Below, piece after piece: positions 1 through 11,500 of a stretch of DNA of 64,000 nt. The notes under the pieces are model-generated. The model was not told the DNA's origin and did no database searches. It saw only the letters and a list, made by a program, of their open reading frames with translations. Every line of letters starts with the position of its first letter. The first letter of the stretch is position 1. The stretch is from Mariannaea sp. PMI_226 (taxonomy: Eukaryota; Ascomycota; Sordariomycetes; Hypocreales; Nectriaceae): assembly GCA_024336345.1 (NCBI GenBank), contig JANFOG010000002.1:1984001-2048000 (forward strand), written 5' to 3'. The position numbers and the translations under genes are program-made.

Positions 1-215
1 TCTTTAAAAAATCAAATTGCTCAATCAATGTCTGGGGTATCGTGGAGGATACCAGGCCGCTGTGCAAAAGCAGACCTCCCCCTAAATCTGGGCTATTTCC
101 CTTTGGATGCAAAAAACGCCGTTGTTGAAACAGTTTTTCCTTTTCCCTCGACGCCGATTCAAACATTCAACCCCCCACTAAGAGCTATGCAAGATAGGTT
201 GATGATGGTGATGAC

Positions 216-1618
216 TTAGTTGCTAGGCTGGTAAGTCTGCTTGGGGAAGGGATACCTGGAAGGATAGGTTAGTTAGGAGAGACGTCGAGTGCTAAGGACT
301 GGAGTCCATGGGACGAGACAACTCATGATGGATGTCATAAGAGACTCAAATAATGAATACAATGCAAAGAAATATTGATGAAGACTTACGACGGTCCGAG
401 CTCCTGGATGCTGAGTCTGGCAAGCCACTGACCGAGGTCAATGCTAGTTTCAAGTGATTTGCCCTCAACGATGCCGGCGAGGAGACCACCGGCAAAGGCA
501 TCACCAGCACCGTTGGTATCGTTGATCTTCTCCGTCTCAATGGCGTGGACAGGGAACTCCTTAATACCCTCCTCGCCCTGGATAGCGACAAGAGTAGGCT
601 CAGTGCCCTGAGTGACGATAGCAACACGCTTCCTCTTGGTGTTCTCCTTGGGAAGGTTAGCAAGGTGGACGACAACATCCTTGGGCTCCTTGCTGGGAAG
701 GTCGTGGGATTCAGCATAGGCAGCAGCCTCGGTCTCGTTTCCGATAATGTAGTCCCAGTAGGGGGCGCTGGCATCGACGACGTCCTTGAAGAACTGGGGG
801 ATGAAGGGGGCGGAAAGGGAGAGAACGAAGGGCTTGTTGTGCTCAGCGGCCTGCTTAGCAAGTTCCATGATGGCGGGAGGGCACACTGTCGTCTATGGTT
901 AGTGCGGTCTTTTTTATGATAGAGGATTATGGTGCTCACCGGTGAAGTGGAAGCCGCCAACGTAGTAAACCTCAGCGTTCTGGACGAGGCTCCAGATCTC
1001 AGGCTTCTTCAAGTGGTCAACGTCATAGTGGTTGGCAGCACCGAGATCAGTGCAAAGGGATCGGTTGTGGCCAGTGATGATAGCACCGCATCGTCCGGTC
1101 TTCTCCTTGGGATCGACCCGGTACTCAACACGAAGGCCGGCAGCCTTGACAGCGTCGTGGAGGATAGCGGAGTACTTGTCATCACCAGCACCGCCGAGGT
1201 AGACGACGCTGTTGGGAGGAAGGATATACTGAGCACCTCGGGCACTGTTCTGGGCGGCACCACCGGCAATGAGCTTGGCGTCGTAGTTGTTGAGAAGGTC
1301 CTCGTAGAGGGGAATATGCTTCTCCTCGGCAAGGATTGCATCATTGGCCTTGAGGCCGTACTTGTCGAGGAGATCTTGGTCGCCAACGGCTTGAATATCT
1401 GGAAGAGGTGAGTAATTAATGCCAAGAACGGTCTGTAATAATTATAATAGAGGTGGTATATTAGAGATAAGCCTCAAGTAGAAATAACCATCGGGGCGGG
1501 GCGTCCCTGGCTGGATAAATCCTGATAATTATGAAGCATTGGAGGGTTAAAGAAGAAGGATCGTACCAAGCAGAGGGTTCTCCAGGCAGAGGAGAGCGTA
1601 TTCCTTAACGGGGGCCAT
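216..1618 (-). CDS. ADO1: Adenosine kinase (PfkB family)
   Basis: Four exons on the minus strand, 1567-1618, 940-1398, 390-885 and 216-255, join to 348 residues. Each intron has GT-AG ends. The product is a ribokinase/PfkB-family adenosine kinase that phosphorylates adenosine to AMP in the cytosol and so removes the adenosine released when S-adenosylhomocysteine is hydrolysed. The N-terminal ENPLLDIQ, the glycine-rich region with GGAAQN, and the PfkB signature DTNGAGDAF are visible. The catalytic Asp of GAGD (residues 296-299) is intact. The last 40-nt exon supplies the family-typical ending GPSYPFPKQTY; without it the frame stops right after GPS. The length matches fungal homologues. A CACGTG lies about 275 bp upstream of the start. 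The identification is firm; the exon borders rest on splice consensus and family memory. Confidence 0.93.
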
Positions 1619-1758
1619 TGTGCTGAAGTTTTTTGAATACCTGTTGTGACAAAGTGCAGATGGAGATTGAGATTTGGATTGGAAGAGTTTGAGGATGGGT
1701 GAGATGGAGGGGTTGGTGGGGGCCAAGGGCCGCGGGGCAAATTGGGATGTGCCGCCGC

Positions 1759-1799
1759 TATTACTGTTGCTACTGTTGTTGCTACTGTTGCTGCTGTTG
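1759..1799. repeat. Imperfect CTG/TTG trinucleotide tract
   Basis: About 13 imperfect units of TTG, CTG and CTA, about 140-180 bp upstream of the adenosine kinase start codon. Simple repeats of this kind vary in length between strains. No function is evident. Confidence 0.85.
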
Positions 1800-1892
1800 G
1801 GGACTTGCTGCCCCTCGGCCCCCGAAGGACGCCGACCAGCGGACGCAGCAAATGCAGCAAGAGAGACGGGGGACGGAAACACTGGTCGCGCC

Positions 1893-1898
1893 CACGTG
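1893..1898. promoter_or_regulatory. CACGTG E-box upstream of adenosine kinase
   Basis: A palindromic CACGTG sits about 275 bp upstream of the adenosine kinase start. In yeasts this hexamer is bound by bHLH factors such as Cbf1, which act on methionine-cycle genes, and adenosine kinase serves the methyl cycle. The functional link is inference; one hexamer is weak evidence. Confidence 0.35.
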
Positions 1899-2790
1899 CA
1901 ACGAGCGAGCGCCGGGAGCGTGAAGGCGGCGATGGTACGTGGTACGCTGGATCTGGATAGTAACAAAGACGACGACATTGTGAGGCAATTGAGTAGCAAT
2001 TGAGAGTGACGTTTGTAGCACGTCAACGGGCAAGATACGGTCCGCATTTAGTTCCTTGGTGCTCTCGCTCCCACAAAAACTCAAAAGGTCATACGATACC
2101 AGTTCAAGTCTCCCAACCTGTAACTTGTACTTCCCAGTTGGCCGCTGCACCATGTTCCCACTTTCTCTTGCTTTTGAGCCATCATCACTTGCTTTCTGTA
2201 ACTTTCATGCCTCATTGTATATCTGGTTAGGTATCTTACCTTACCTAGATATGCACCTAGGAGATGTACCTCTCGTTCCAGTGACGACCACCTTTTTTTT
2301 TCTTTCCTTTTTTTTAATACAGGAAATTTGTGCCACCATCACCCAAGTCCAATCAATGTAAAGGTGAATCTGGTGTCTTGCGTTGCAAACCGTTAGTTGA
2401 GACACTCAACTTGATCCGTGTCAAATTGAGCAGAAGAATTACGACCTGAAACTGCTTTTGACACTTCCCACCCCCCAAAAGAAAAAATTCAGTCCTGCTG
2501 GATACAAACGTTCCTGGTTTTAACATGGGCGACTTGAACAGTACGCACGCACTTGCACTTTGATGGAATCGGCGCGTGCATTTAACATTCTCTCATTACG
2601 AGGTCATACACCCCGAATAGTCTTGGCGGTATCTTCACATCTTCGCAGAGAACGGCTTTCAGATTTTGTGCGCCAAATGCCATAGTTTTTGCCCTCGGAG
2701 CTACCAGCCTTCTGCCTTTAGCAGTACCTTCCATCGTTGCAAGCAAGCCAGTATAACACCATCCCAATGAGACCATGAATTCCAGCCACC

Positions 2791-3885
2791 TTACTCCTTC
2801 GTCTTCTGGGTACCACGGAGGAGACCCGTCCTTCTGGCGGCAATAAGACCAGCCTTTTGACCCTGGGCAGCGTATCGGGAAATGGTAGAAGCCTTACCAA
2901 TATGTTGATGGTTACCCTGTTCAAAGTCGTTATTAGACATTTCTTTGCATAACAGATTTCGTCCAAATCAGGAATACTTACACCACCGTGAGGATGGTCG
3001 ACGGGGTTCATGGCAACACCACGAGTCTTGGGCCAGCTGTTGCGCTTGACAGCGAACTTATGCTTGGCACGAGAAGCCTCTGTAATTGAGTGTTAGAATA
3101 CAAATTTTCTTCTTCTTCATCAAAATCGAGGAGACGGATATCAAGCGCAACAAGGTTGGTCTTTAGCCGACTTTTCGGGAGGGAAACATACTGAGCAGGG
3201 GCTTGTCGGTTCGGCCACCACCGGCAACGATACCGATCATACCACGGGACTTGGAGGCAACGACCTTCTTGGCACCGGAGGGGAGCTTGATGCGGGTCTT
3301 GCCCTCATCAGGGTTGTGACCAACAATGGTGATGTAGTTGCCGGAAGTGCGACCGAGAGTACCACGGTCGCCAGTCTTCTCCTCGACGTTTGAGACAACG
3401 GTACCCTCAGGCATCTCACCGACGGGCATGATGTTGCCGACGGTCAGAGCAGCCTTCTTACCGGCGTAGATGAACTGGCCAGTGTACATGCCCTCGTTGG
3501 CAATGAAGGTCTCGGTGATCTGCTTGAACTTGTAGGGGTGGCGGAAGACGACCTTGGCGAGGGGAGCACCGCGGCCTGTACACATAAAATATCAATCGTT
3601 AGTCGCTATCCCAGGATATCAAATTCAATCGGGAAAGTTCATCGGGGAACTTGCCAGCATCGTGGACGATCTCGCGGACGACACCTCGAACGTAGCCGTG
3701 TCGCTCGGCAAAATCGAGGTTGCGGAACTTGGCGGGGGCCTTGTTCAGGCGCGTGTTGGCCGCTGTTTCAAAGCGTCAGTATTTTCGTTACTGTATCTTC
3801 GGATCGAGAACGTTTTCGAAATCGGGGGTTACTGACTGAAGATGGATCCACGACCCTTACGCTGGTTGCGAATGACTCTACCCAT
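2791..3885 (-). CDS. RPL2: 60S ribosomal protein uL2 (L2/L8)
   Basis: Five exons on the minus strand, 3837-3885, 3655-3762, 3192-3575, 2982-3079 and 2791-2916, join to 254 residues, the same length as yeast Rpl2. The product is universal ribosomal protein uL2, which lies near the peptidyl-transferase centre of the large subunit. The N-terminus [11 protein letters not shown], the block [23 protein letters not shown] and the conserved HPHGG at residues 209-213 are all intact. The intron between exons 2 and 3 starts with GCAAGT, not GT, because the conserved HDAGRGAPL join allows no GT donor in the right phase. A further intron, 3935-3985, is likely in the 5' untranslated leader. AGCCCTA and CACGTG elements lie about 200 bp upstream of the start codon. 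The identification is certain. Confidence 0.96.
3576..3654 (-). other. GC-AG intron in uL2
   Basis: Read on the minus strand, the exon ends in GCTG and is followed by GCAAGT; the intron ends in TACAG before GCCGCGG. Only this GC donor keeps the invariant [11 protein letters not shown] junction in frame. The nearby GT, three bases inside, would shift the frame. GCAAGT is the usual strong consensus of GC-AG introns. Confidence 0.85.
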
Positions 3886-3934
3886 GGCGACTGTTTTCAC
3901 AAGGTGAAAATAGGAAAGGGTAGATGCTGTGAAG

Positions 3935-3985
3935 CTGTGGTTAGTAGAGAGTCAAGGGGCAAAAGAGAAAGGAAAGGGAAAATAC
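3935..3985 (-). other. Probable 5'-UTR intron of uL2
   Basis: On the minus strand a donor CCAG/GTATTT is followed by a textbook branch site TACTAAC and a CACAG acceptor, all within 51 nt and 50 nt upstream of the start codon. A second possible acceptor, TTCACAG, lies a few bases downstream. Leader introns are common in fungal ribosomal protein genes. Transcript data would settle the exact acceptor. Confidence 0.6.
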
Positions 3986-4078
3986 CTGGCTTGGGCCGCT
4001 TGGTGTTTTGTCAAAGAGGGCCTTCCGTGCACCTTGGCCGATAAATTTTTGTGCGCGAGAAACGTCGATGGGTGGAGG

Positions 4079-4092
4079 AGCCCTAGCACGTG
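4079..4092. promoter_or_regulatory. Adjacent Tbf1-like and Cbf1-like sites (uL2 promoter)
   Basis: AGCCCTA (4079-4085) is followed after one base by CACGTG (4087-4092), within GTCACGTGC on the other strand. The pair lies 194-207 bp upstream of the uL2 start codon. AGCCCTA resembles the Tbf1 (telobox) motif and RTCACGTG the Cbf1 motif, which together control ribosomal protein genes in Candida albicans and are found at such genes in filamentous ascomycetes. The sites are seen; binding is inferred. Confidence 0.6.
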
Positions 4093-4780
4093 ACCTAATC
4101 CCGACCACCCTTGTGGAGCGGGTTGACTGTCAACCTCACTGCTGGGTGGAGCATGAGTGGCTGATAATCATTTAGGACACCGTCCTTTGGCCCATATTTA
4201 GTAGTCGACACTCTTTTGGGGTATGTCTTGACGACTCAAGGCCACTACGCTGTAATTAACTACAAGAAAACCTCAGGACCTTTTGCATTCGGTGACCACC
4301 CACAATCGTTGATGAGCTTAGATCTATCATGCCGTATTACACGGTGAGGATTTTTGTTTCATTCTATATCTGACATAGAAATGACATCTCCAATGGAGCA
4401 GAGCAGTCTAGGTTGTCTCATAGATTTTTACTTTTCGTAAGAATTGTGTGTCTTATTCTCAACTGGTAGTCACTGGCAGCAAATCTCCCCTTCTCGCGTG
4501 CGTTTACGATGCGAGTAGCATATCACTTTCTCAACCGTTTGTACTTGTGTTTATATAGCAAATAGCCCCCGAAGTACCAGCATTTTACTGGACTAGGTAA
4601 CGACAGTGTTCGTTGGCCCAGCCAATCGCAGCAACGCGAACAATACCAAGGATTGCGGGGACCGTCAATCGGTAACGACTCAGAAGGGGGGCAAGCTGGA
4701 AGCCGCAGTCAGGGTACTCTATACTCTGTATAATATTTAGTTAAGAAAGTACCTTACCTGAGCTGTCCATGCATGATCCA

Positions 4781-4790
4781 ATCACGTGAT
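4781..4790. promoter_or_regulatory. Palindromic ATCACGTGAT element
   Basis: A perfect 10-bp palindrome around CACGTG, about 720 bp upstream of the WHIM-type gene and 900 bp upstream of uL2. It matches the extended RTCACGTG bHLH/Cbf1 consensus on both strands. Which gene it serves is unknown. Confidence 0.45.
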
Positions 4791-5506
4791 CAAAAGTCGC
4801 GTTAAGTGGAAGTTTCTGAGCCAACGAAGCAAAGTCATTTTTGAATAAAGAACTTCGTGAAAGTGGCCAATCTTCCGGTTCAGTTTTACACATGTTTTTC
4901 AGTCATTTCACGTCCCCGTAAAATCAGCAACCAGTAGTCATACCTGTGAGACTGTATCGTCATGTTCAATTTACGTTGGAGTATTCGGCAAGGTACACCT
5001 ATCAGATTGACTTGATAAGGAAGTGGTGATATGCGTTGTCTGTAATAAGCTGGCCTTCTATGCAGCTGTTGTGAAAATTCTCCGCCTATTGCTGCAAATC
5101 GTGGGACATTCATGTTGATGAGGCCGAAAGGAGATGAAACCCTCCTGGGTGCTGACTTGGGTTGGGTTGATCAGCACGGGTTCAACCAAGGTCTGCGCGT
5201 GTGGGGAGAAAGGGAAGGGTGAAAGGCGAAGGGTTGTCCAGGCATGCCAACACCTGGCAGCTTTGTTCATCGCATTCCCGCCTTACAAGAAGAAAGCCCA
5301 AAGCCGCCAAACACGGCCAGGCTTCCCTCCTGGCAGCACGTCTATCAAATGTTCGCCTGAGCCTATCAGAGTCCACAAGCCTGTTTTGCGGCTCGTTGAG
5401 TTGGCCTAGTGCGTGCAAAGCCGCTTGAAGAACCTAGTTACGTTCGGTCGTTACTTTCCTTCCCCCACATTCATCTCAACTTCGTCAACGAACGCGCACC
5501 GTCAAA

Positions 5507-7610
5507 ATGTCCGCCGACGACGATTCTTCTGATCTTTCGTCTCTCTCCTCGCTGTCGCCTGTGCCTTCTGATGATGAACTGGACGCGCCCAGCGACCATG
5601 ACGTTCCCAAGTCGAAAGGAGCCAAGCGAGGCAAGGCTAGCATCCTCAAGTTCTTCAAGGTTTCTGAGCAGGCCCCTAAAGAACCGTCACCGCCGCCGCG
5701 CAAGCGCTCACCCTCGCCACCCCATGAATATGTCCTAGCAGACAATCCTGATATCGCTGTATGTTCTTGTCATCCGCTTACGAGTCTTCCTATTTACACA
5801 ATGGCGCGGCGCGTTTTTTACTGTCATCGCGACGCGCTGGCACTGTCGCGGTCGCGTACAAGACGTCATTGCCTCCAGCTAACAGCTTGCAGTTCATTGT
5901 CATGTTTAGAAGCCGGTTTGACGACGCATTTCCCAAATCCCTCGCATTTTTCGGACCCCAAGAGCTCGAACGAGAAGTTGTCGCTTCCATTCCCGGCGAT
6001 CGAGTTGAACATTTCCTGTGTGCGCTGCTTGGACTGCTGCTGAACCGCAAACAAGACGTCAAGTATGCTCCAGCGCAACCATAACAAACGGTATGCCATA
6101 ACGGCGCTAATAGTGATGAAATTTTAGGCCAGGACATTACAATCGAGCACTTGAAGATGCGATTAGCACCCACAAGAACCAATGGGCACCTGCTTGGGAA
6201 GACAAGAATCCCTTGTCGGGTGGCACTACCTTTACATCTATGAACCCTACCGAACGGGTGAGTTGATTTTGCCAACCACTCAATTGCTACGCTAATGCGG
6301 TAGATAGCTTACCCTTCTCCGAACTCTCATCCTGTGGAGTCTTTCATCGTCTGAAAATGTCAAGGGCCTGATCAACCAGTCCTACAAACAGAACCGTCAC
6401 GAAGATGATATGAACCAACCGAGGGCCGTACAGCCATGGGGCTCCGACGGAGATAAGCGCCGTTACTTTTTGATTGAGGGACAAGACGATACTGCTTTCC
6501 GTGTTTATCGGGAAAGCAACCCTGCGGGAACGAACCGAACGTGGTGGAGTGTTGCAGGCACCATTGATGAAGTGAAGGCTTTGGCTGAGAAGCTTGATAC
6601 CAAGGATGGAGGGCCTAAGGCAAAGAAACTCGCTCAGAAAATGCTTCAAGCCCTCCCTCGTTTCGAAGCTGGAGAGGAGGTAAGCACCATCTAATTTATA
6701 CTATACGCAAGCCCTGCGGATGTGCTGACTGGTATGGTAGAAACGCAAGCGTCGCGAGTACCGACAGATGCGCAAGGAGCAATTCAAGCGACCAGAACCA
6801 GGGTTCTCACTCTACGAAGGTAGGACGCGTGGGAAAAAGATGAAATACACGTACTCGGATGAGGAGGATACCTTCGACTCGGATACTACAAACCGACGTT
6901 CAACTCGAAACACTGGAACACATACACCAGTAGAAACGGGGCCTATCACGACTGCGAGCGGGCGGCATATCAAAGCACCAACCAGACTTAACATGAACAC
7001 CGGCAGCAGCGCCCCAGGAAGCGTACAGGGCGATGCTTCAGAGCTTGATAAGGAGAACTCTGTTGGTCCCACCGGCCGACCTCGACGGTCGGCTGCTGTA
7101 AACCACGGTACAACTGGCTGGACCGGAAATAGCCGTGCATCTCGCCGAAACAGTGATGATTCAGAGGAAGAAAGTGAGGCGGACTTTGGAGATGATGAAG
7201 AAGATGCGGACGAGCACGTTCCCGAGCCTGAAGAGTCCGAGGATCAAGACGAATTCGATGAGGATGAAGTCATGGTCGAAGACGACTTGGATGAAACCCC
7301 ACAAAGCCTGGTTGTGAAGCTTCCAATTACCCCGTCTTTGAAGATCGCGCTGGGAGCCGCTTCTAAGCAAACCAATGGGGATGGTTTAGCCAAGCTGCCC
7401 TTGGTTGATATGAAAGACGCTCCAGAACTCGAGGCTGAGAGCGCCAAGAAGGAAGCCCCTCGGTCGCCGGCGAAAACTACTGCCATGACGGAAGTTCAGA
7501 GCCCAGCACCTGGAACGATCCATGTGACCCCTCTCGCTTTTAGAGGAAGCCCGGAGAAGCCACACGCCCAACTCGTCCCCCAGCGCCCGGAACTCAATAG
7601 TCATGAATAG
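5507..7610 (+). CDS. DDT/WHIM-type chromatin-remodelling accessory protein
   Basis: Five exons, 5507-5758, 5893-6062, 6128-6257, 6308-6679 and 6741-7610, join to 597 residues. The N-terminus (1-80) is Ser/Asp-rich and disordered. Residues about 85-150 (SRFDDAFP, EHFLCALLGLLLNRKQ) look like a DDT-type helical module. Residues about 165-265 (ERLTLLRTLILWSLSSSENV, then KRRYFLIEGQDDTAFRVYRE and TWWSVAGT) resemble the WHIM region of ISWI-associated proteins such as RSF1/CECR2. A basic KRKRREYRQ segment and a long acidic, disordered tail follow. A nuclear role with a chromatin remodeller is inferred from the domain type; the exact orthologue is not certain. The gene converges on the DUF1770 gene, whose stop is about 370 bp away. 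Confidence 0.75.
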
Positions 7611-7982
7611 GGGTTGGGAAGGAGGATAATGATACTTTAATTACATGTTTTTGTCGGAGTTTATGGAGAATGAGGGGATACATGATATAGAATTACTGTC
7701 ACTCGATTGGTCGACATTATGAACTCGTGCAATAGATTCAGCACCAAGGGGGTGTACATCACTGTAAGCTGGTGGGAATATGGGTAGCCGTGAATTGTAC
7801 CGGTAGCATGCGCAACAAAAATTGAGACCATGTCTCTTCCGAGGTATTGACTGAGGCATATAAGCACGGCTAGTGTGCTGGCGTTTAGCAGAGTTGAAAC
7901 CTAGTATCAAATTTCTCCAGCTGAGTTACAAAGAATTAAATGTACAGTACACTTTTTACACACAAAGTTTTGTATTCTCTGC
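7611..7982. other. Convergent 3' region
   Basis: About 370 bp between two converging stop codons. It is AT-rich and fits the two 3' untranslated ends. Nothing else is seen. Confidence 0.7.
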
Positions 7983-8561
7983 CTAGTACCGTCTCTTCGG
8001 GCCAGGTCGACCGTTGATGGGCCAATTGTTTACCTCATACCACCATCTGCGAACGCGAGCGCCTATTGTGTTGCCATGTAGCCGAGCGTTCCTATTCCAG
8101 TGTTGCCAACCACAGAGGAACAGGTTGTATACTAGACCCTGAGTCAAAGGAAGCATGACCTGCTTCTTAGTTAGTGGATGTCAAATGCCAGAGCAACCAA
8201 GTCGAACGTCACCCACCTGATCTCTGACTGTGATCAGTGCTACTTTCCACCAGGTATCCGCTTTGGAGATGCTTCGAAGATAGCTCTGCTCGAACCGCAA
8301 ATCAGGTAAAGGAGGGAGGTTGTATGATCGGGGCGCGGGGCGCAGCACGCTGTAGGGGATATCTTCTTCTTCGTCCTCTTCCTCGTCCTCTTCATCGTCG
8401 CCATACAATTCATCATCTGCAGCGTGTCTTACACGATGTGGGATCACAGGTGCTCTGGTGCTCGCGGAGGTGGAAGGGTTGATATCGTGTTTCGCATCGG
8501 GATGTCTGTTGATGCTCGCGGCCTGGATAGTAGCCGCGAGCTCTGTTGGCACTGAATCCAT
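7983..8561 (-). CDS. DUF1770-family protein, Atg43-like mitophagy-receptor candidate
   Basis: Two exons on the minus strand, 8217-8561 and 7983-8159, join in phase 0 to 173 residues. The conserved block LPPLPDLRFEQSYLRSI (residues 82-98) followed by WWKVALITVRDQ is what I recall of the fungal DUF1770 family, to which I believe the fission-yeast mitophagy receptor Atg43 has been assigned. Residues 49-67 are almost all Asp/Glu and lead into YSVL (70-73), an Atg8-interacting-motif shape with acidic residues before the aromatic. Residues about 116-136 form a moderately hydrophobic stretch (VMLPLTQGLVYNLFLCGW) that could be the membrane segment. Exon 2 supplies it, so splicing is needed. Family membership is fairly sure; the receptor role is inference. 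Confidence 0.75.
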
Positions 8562-11500
8562 CGTTTTGTGATTATTTGAATGGTTTTAAGTATGTGTAAT
8601 TAGGCAGCCGAGAGGCTTTTCAAAGGTGGAGATGGTTGGAGAGTCCAAACGGGAACATTTGACGGTCGGAGGGATGGAGTTACATCATCCGGAGGCGGCT
8701 CGGACTGGTGAATGCAGCGGGACACGGGCGCGGAGCAAGTTGCGGATACTGCCGGGCGGTGAGACGGACACCGCTGCTGAGTGGAACCATCTCGGCTGCT
8801 TGTTACGCCTCAATTCACTACCCACCAGAGGTAGCCACTGAGGAAGCAAGACATTTCGGTAGGTGGTTACTTTAGCTCTGATAGGCTACTATCATTCATG
8901 AGAGGATAAGGCAACTCTATCTGTAGGATTCCAGCCTCCAGACGAATGAAGTGTCATTCCCTCCCCCCCTAACGTTCCAACATGAATCTATCTGAACCCA
9001 AGGGAATCTCAATTTTTGGTGCCATTGTAGGAAGAATATTGGCACATGTCAACTCAAAACCAGTCCCCAGTCAGCCACGGACACGAGAGGACAATAATTA
9101 TTCGTAACTTTCTTATCGACAAATACCATACCAAACTGCTGCGAGGCAATCCGATTCAGATGGGCAAAAGCGTGAGGGAAACAATACAAGAGGGTTATCT
9201 ATTCCTCGACGTTGAGAACCTTTATAAACAACATATAGCCTGATGAGAACACCTGGGCTGGCCATCACCTACAGCCCCCTTTTCCGTTCTGCGTCCTGGG
9301 TACACGTCGAAAGGATCCAGTATGAGGTGGTGCATAATGACTTGGCTGTAGACTGAATCCCTGTAATATAATTCTCCATCAGTGATTGTTTGATAGCTAC
9401 AGGAGCAAGGCTACCATCGTGAAACCACCTACCAAACCCACCTCATCGTTCATCATGATCATTATTATCTCGTGTCAGCCTCCCTACGTAGGTCCCAATT
9501 AGCTATGCCTTTTGATGAAAAGGATAATCAAGCTCGGCATCTCGCGTGCTCTATTTCCGAATAGATCGCTCCCTTTTATGCCCTTGACGACAAAAGATCC
9601 GTTGGCACTCCCTACATAGCGCAAGCTCACTAATCAGATACTCTAGATGTCTCCGAATGGTGGATGCTTCTATTTTGCGCGTCATAACGGTAAGTCCGAT
9701 ACTGTTAAATTCTGTGCCTAGGTTGACAGAGCCTTGTCGCATTGTAATCGAAAGAACTATGAATGAAACATGCTCCATTTTTGAGCTTTTGAGCGCACGG
9801 TCATGGAGGATCTATGTTGAAAGACGGGTGGAGAGGTGGTAATACTGATGTGACGATGGGTCGGGGCAGCGGCAGTTGGAAGGAGGACCCTACCAGGGGT
9901 TGTGTTTTGAATCATCTGAGCACCTCAAGCATCCTCAGCCTTCGAGGGGCGTGAAGATACAAGAGGATGTGACGATCTACCACTGGTAGAGACATGAAGT
10001 ACGCGCGTGCAAGGTCGCTGCGTTGAATTTACCTACCTACCCACCTACTTCGTATACATGATGAACTACCAATCACTAAGGTACCCTTAGTCGTTGAAGT
10101 ATCTTGGAAAAAGGCAAGTTGATTACGGCGCTTGGCGCACGCACCCTCACTTGTACTGGGAAGGCAAGGGAAATTAATTAGTTCGGTATGCAGAACAATC
10201 TTTGGTAAGTACTATTGCTCAAAATAGGTAAATAGTAGCGTACTGTGTTGCGTACTGTGTCTACCAAGTTGTTATACATAGGTGCCCTAGTGCCTAGAAA
10301 GACAAGCTAACGAATTTACTACTCAGGGCTAACTAGGATCCACAGGCGTCTACCGTCTCGCTCCTCAGTGGCCATGTTGTTATGCACATTGCTCGTTTGG
10401 GGTGCCTGGGCCCAAGTGGTTCGGTCAATTGATTCCATATCAAGCTCTTCCCCTATCTAGCAAATTACCAAGCAGAATATCGTATTATTATTGTCTTGCT
10501 AATGTACTACGTACGTACCAGTGTAATGTTTTTGAGACGATCTACTACGTATGGATGTCCTTTTGAGCCAGTAAGCTGCAGACAATCTATCAACGTGAAT
10601 CACGATACCTTGTATTCATTCATCAGTTATCAGGGGTTACATCCTATTTACGTGCTGCTCATTATTGACCTGGGTACATGACATGTTTGTCCATTACTGA
10701 GAAAAAAAACATGCAGGGAGATGGCTTCATCGAAATTTTCGCTATGATTACTGGCTATTTACCTTACTGTACTTTGGTAAATAAGCTTGAGCTTGACACG
10801 GCTCCGTCATCAATAAAGTCGCCGAGAGAATCTGATAGTTATTCCGGCTGGAGCGACGGGGCATAATGACCACCGATGAGCCTAATTTCTACACAGTAAG
10901 AAGAAGCAGGTACTATAAAGGGAGTGTCCGCTTCAAACCCCTCTCTAATTTGGAAAACCTGGATACCTGCATAGTAGATTCAGGCACATCGAGACTTGTA
11001 TCCCGTTTGGGTAACATGAAGGACTTTGGTTGGATCTTACTTGGCTATTACAGCCCTCCTTGGTTACGTTAGCATCAATTATCAGTCGACGACTTATACT
11101 ACTTCCCTGGAATCGGATCCCTCCTTCGTACTAGGCTCAAGCCATCTTGTTCAAGAGAGGAAAATACTGGGGTACCGAGGAAAGGAATTCTTGATTAAAT
11201 TGAAATGAAGCCAAGCAATCCAAGCATGGGGTATTAGAGGAGGGTCGAAGCAGATGAAACATCGACATGGCCGTCCGTGTTGAATGACCTGACTACCTGC
11301 CCTATGGATGGCGACGTATGCCCTTTCAGGCAGCTCCATGAGTTAAATGGAAAAGTACTATTGGTCGAATATCCAAGATCTCGAGTGAGATCGTCCAGTG
11401 AGCCATCCGTCTCATGTCTAGTAGTGTTGTACCAGAGTGAAGTAGAAGCACCCCTAGTACGTATGGAATAGCGAAGAGGGCTCCGCTGACCATGTCGATT

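Larger units (their letters stand above)
1619..2790. other. Intergenic: adenosine kinase promoter and uL2 3' flank
   Basis: No gene is supportable here. The stretch holds the adenosine kinase 5' region, with a CTG/TTG-type trinucleotide tract (1759-1799) and a CACGTG hexamer (1893-1898), then the 3' flank of the uL2 gene. Short open frames in the tract read as Gln/Leu/Cys runs and are products of the repeat. Confidence 0.7.
3886..5506. other. Divergent intergenic region uL2 / WHIM-type gene
   Basis: About 1.6 kb between divergent starts. It contains the uL2 leader and its Tbf1/Cbf1-like sites, and a palindromic ATCACGTGAT at 4781-4790. No coding region is supportable; open frames on both strands at 5058-5430 overlap one another and resemble nothing known. 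Confidence 0.65.

Noticed and set aside
1..215. 63-codon plus-strand frame at the left edge
   Set aside because: Lies in the 3' flank of adenosine kinase, with no family resemblance.
346..1425. Several long frames on both strands over adenosine kinase
   Set aside because: All overlap proven kinase exons in other frames; they have biased Ser/Pro or Leu/Val composition and no domain.
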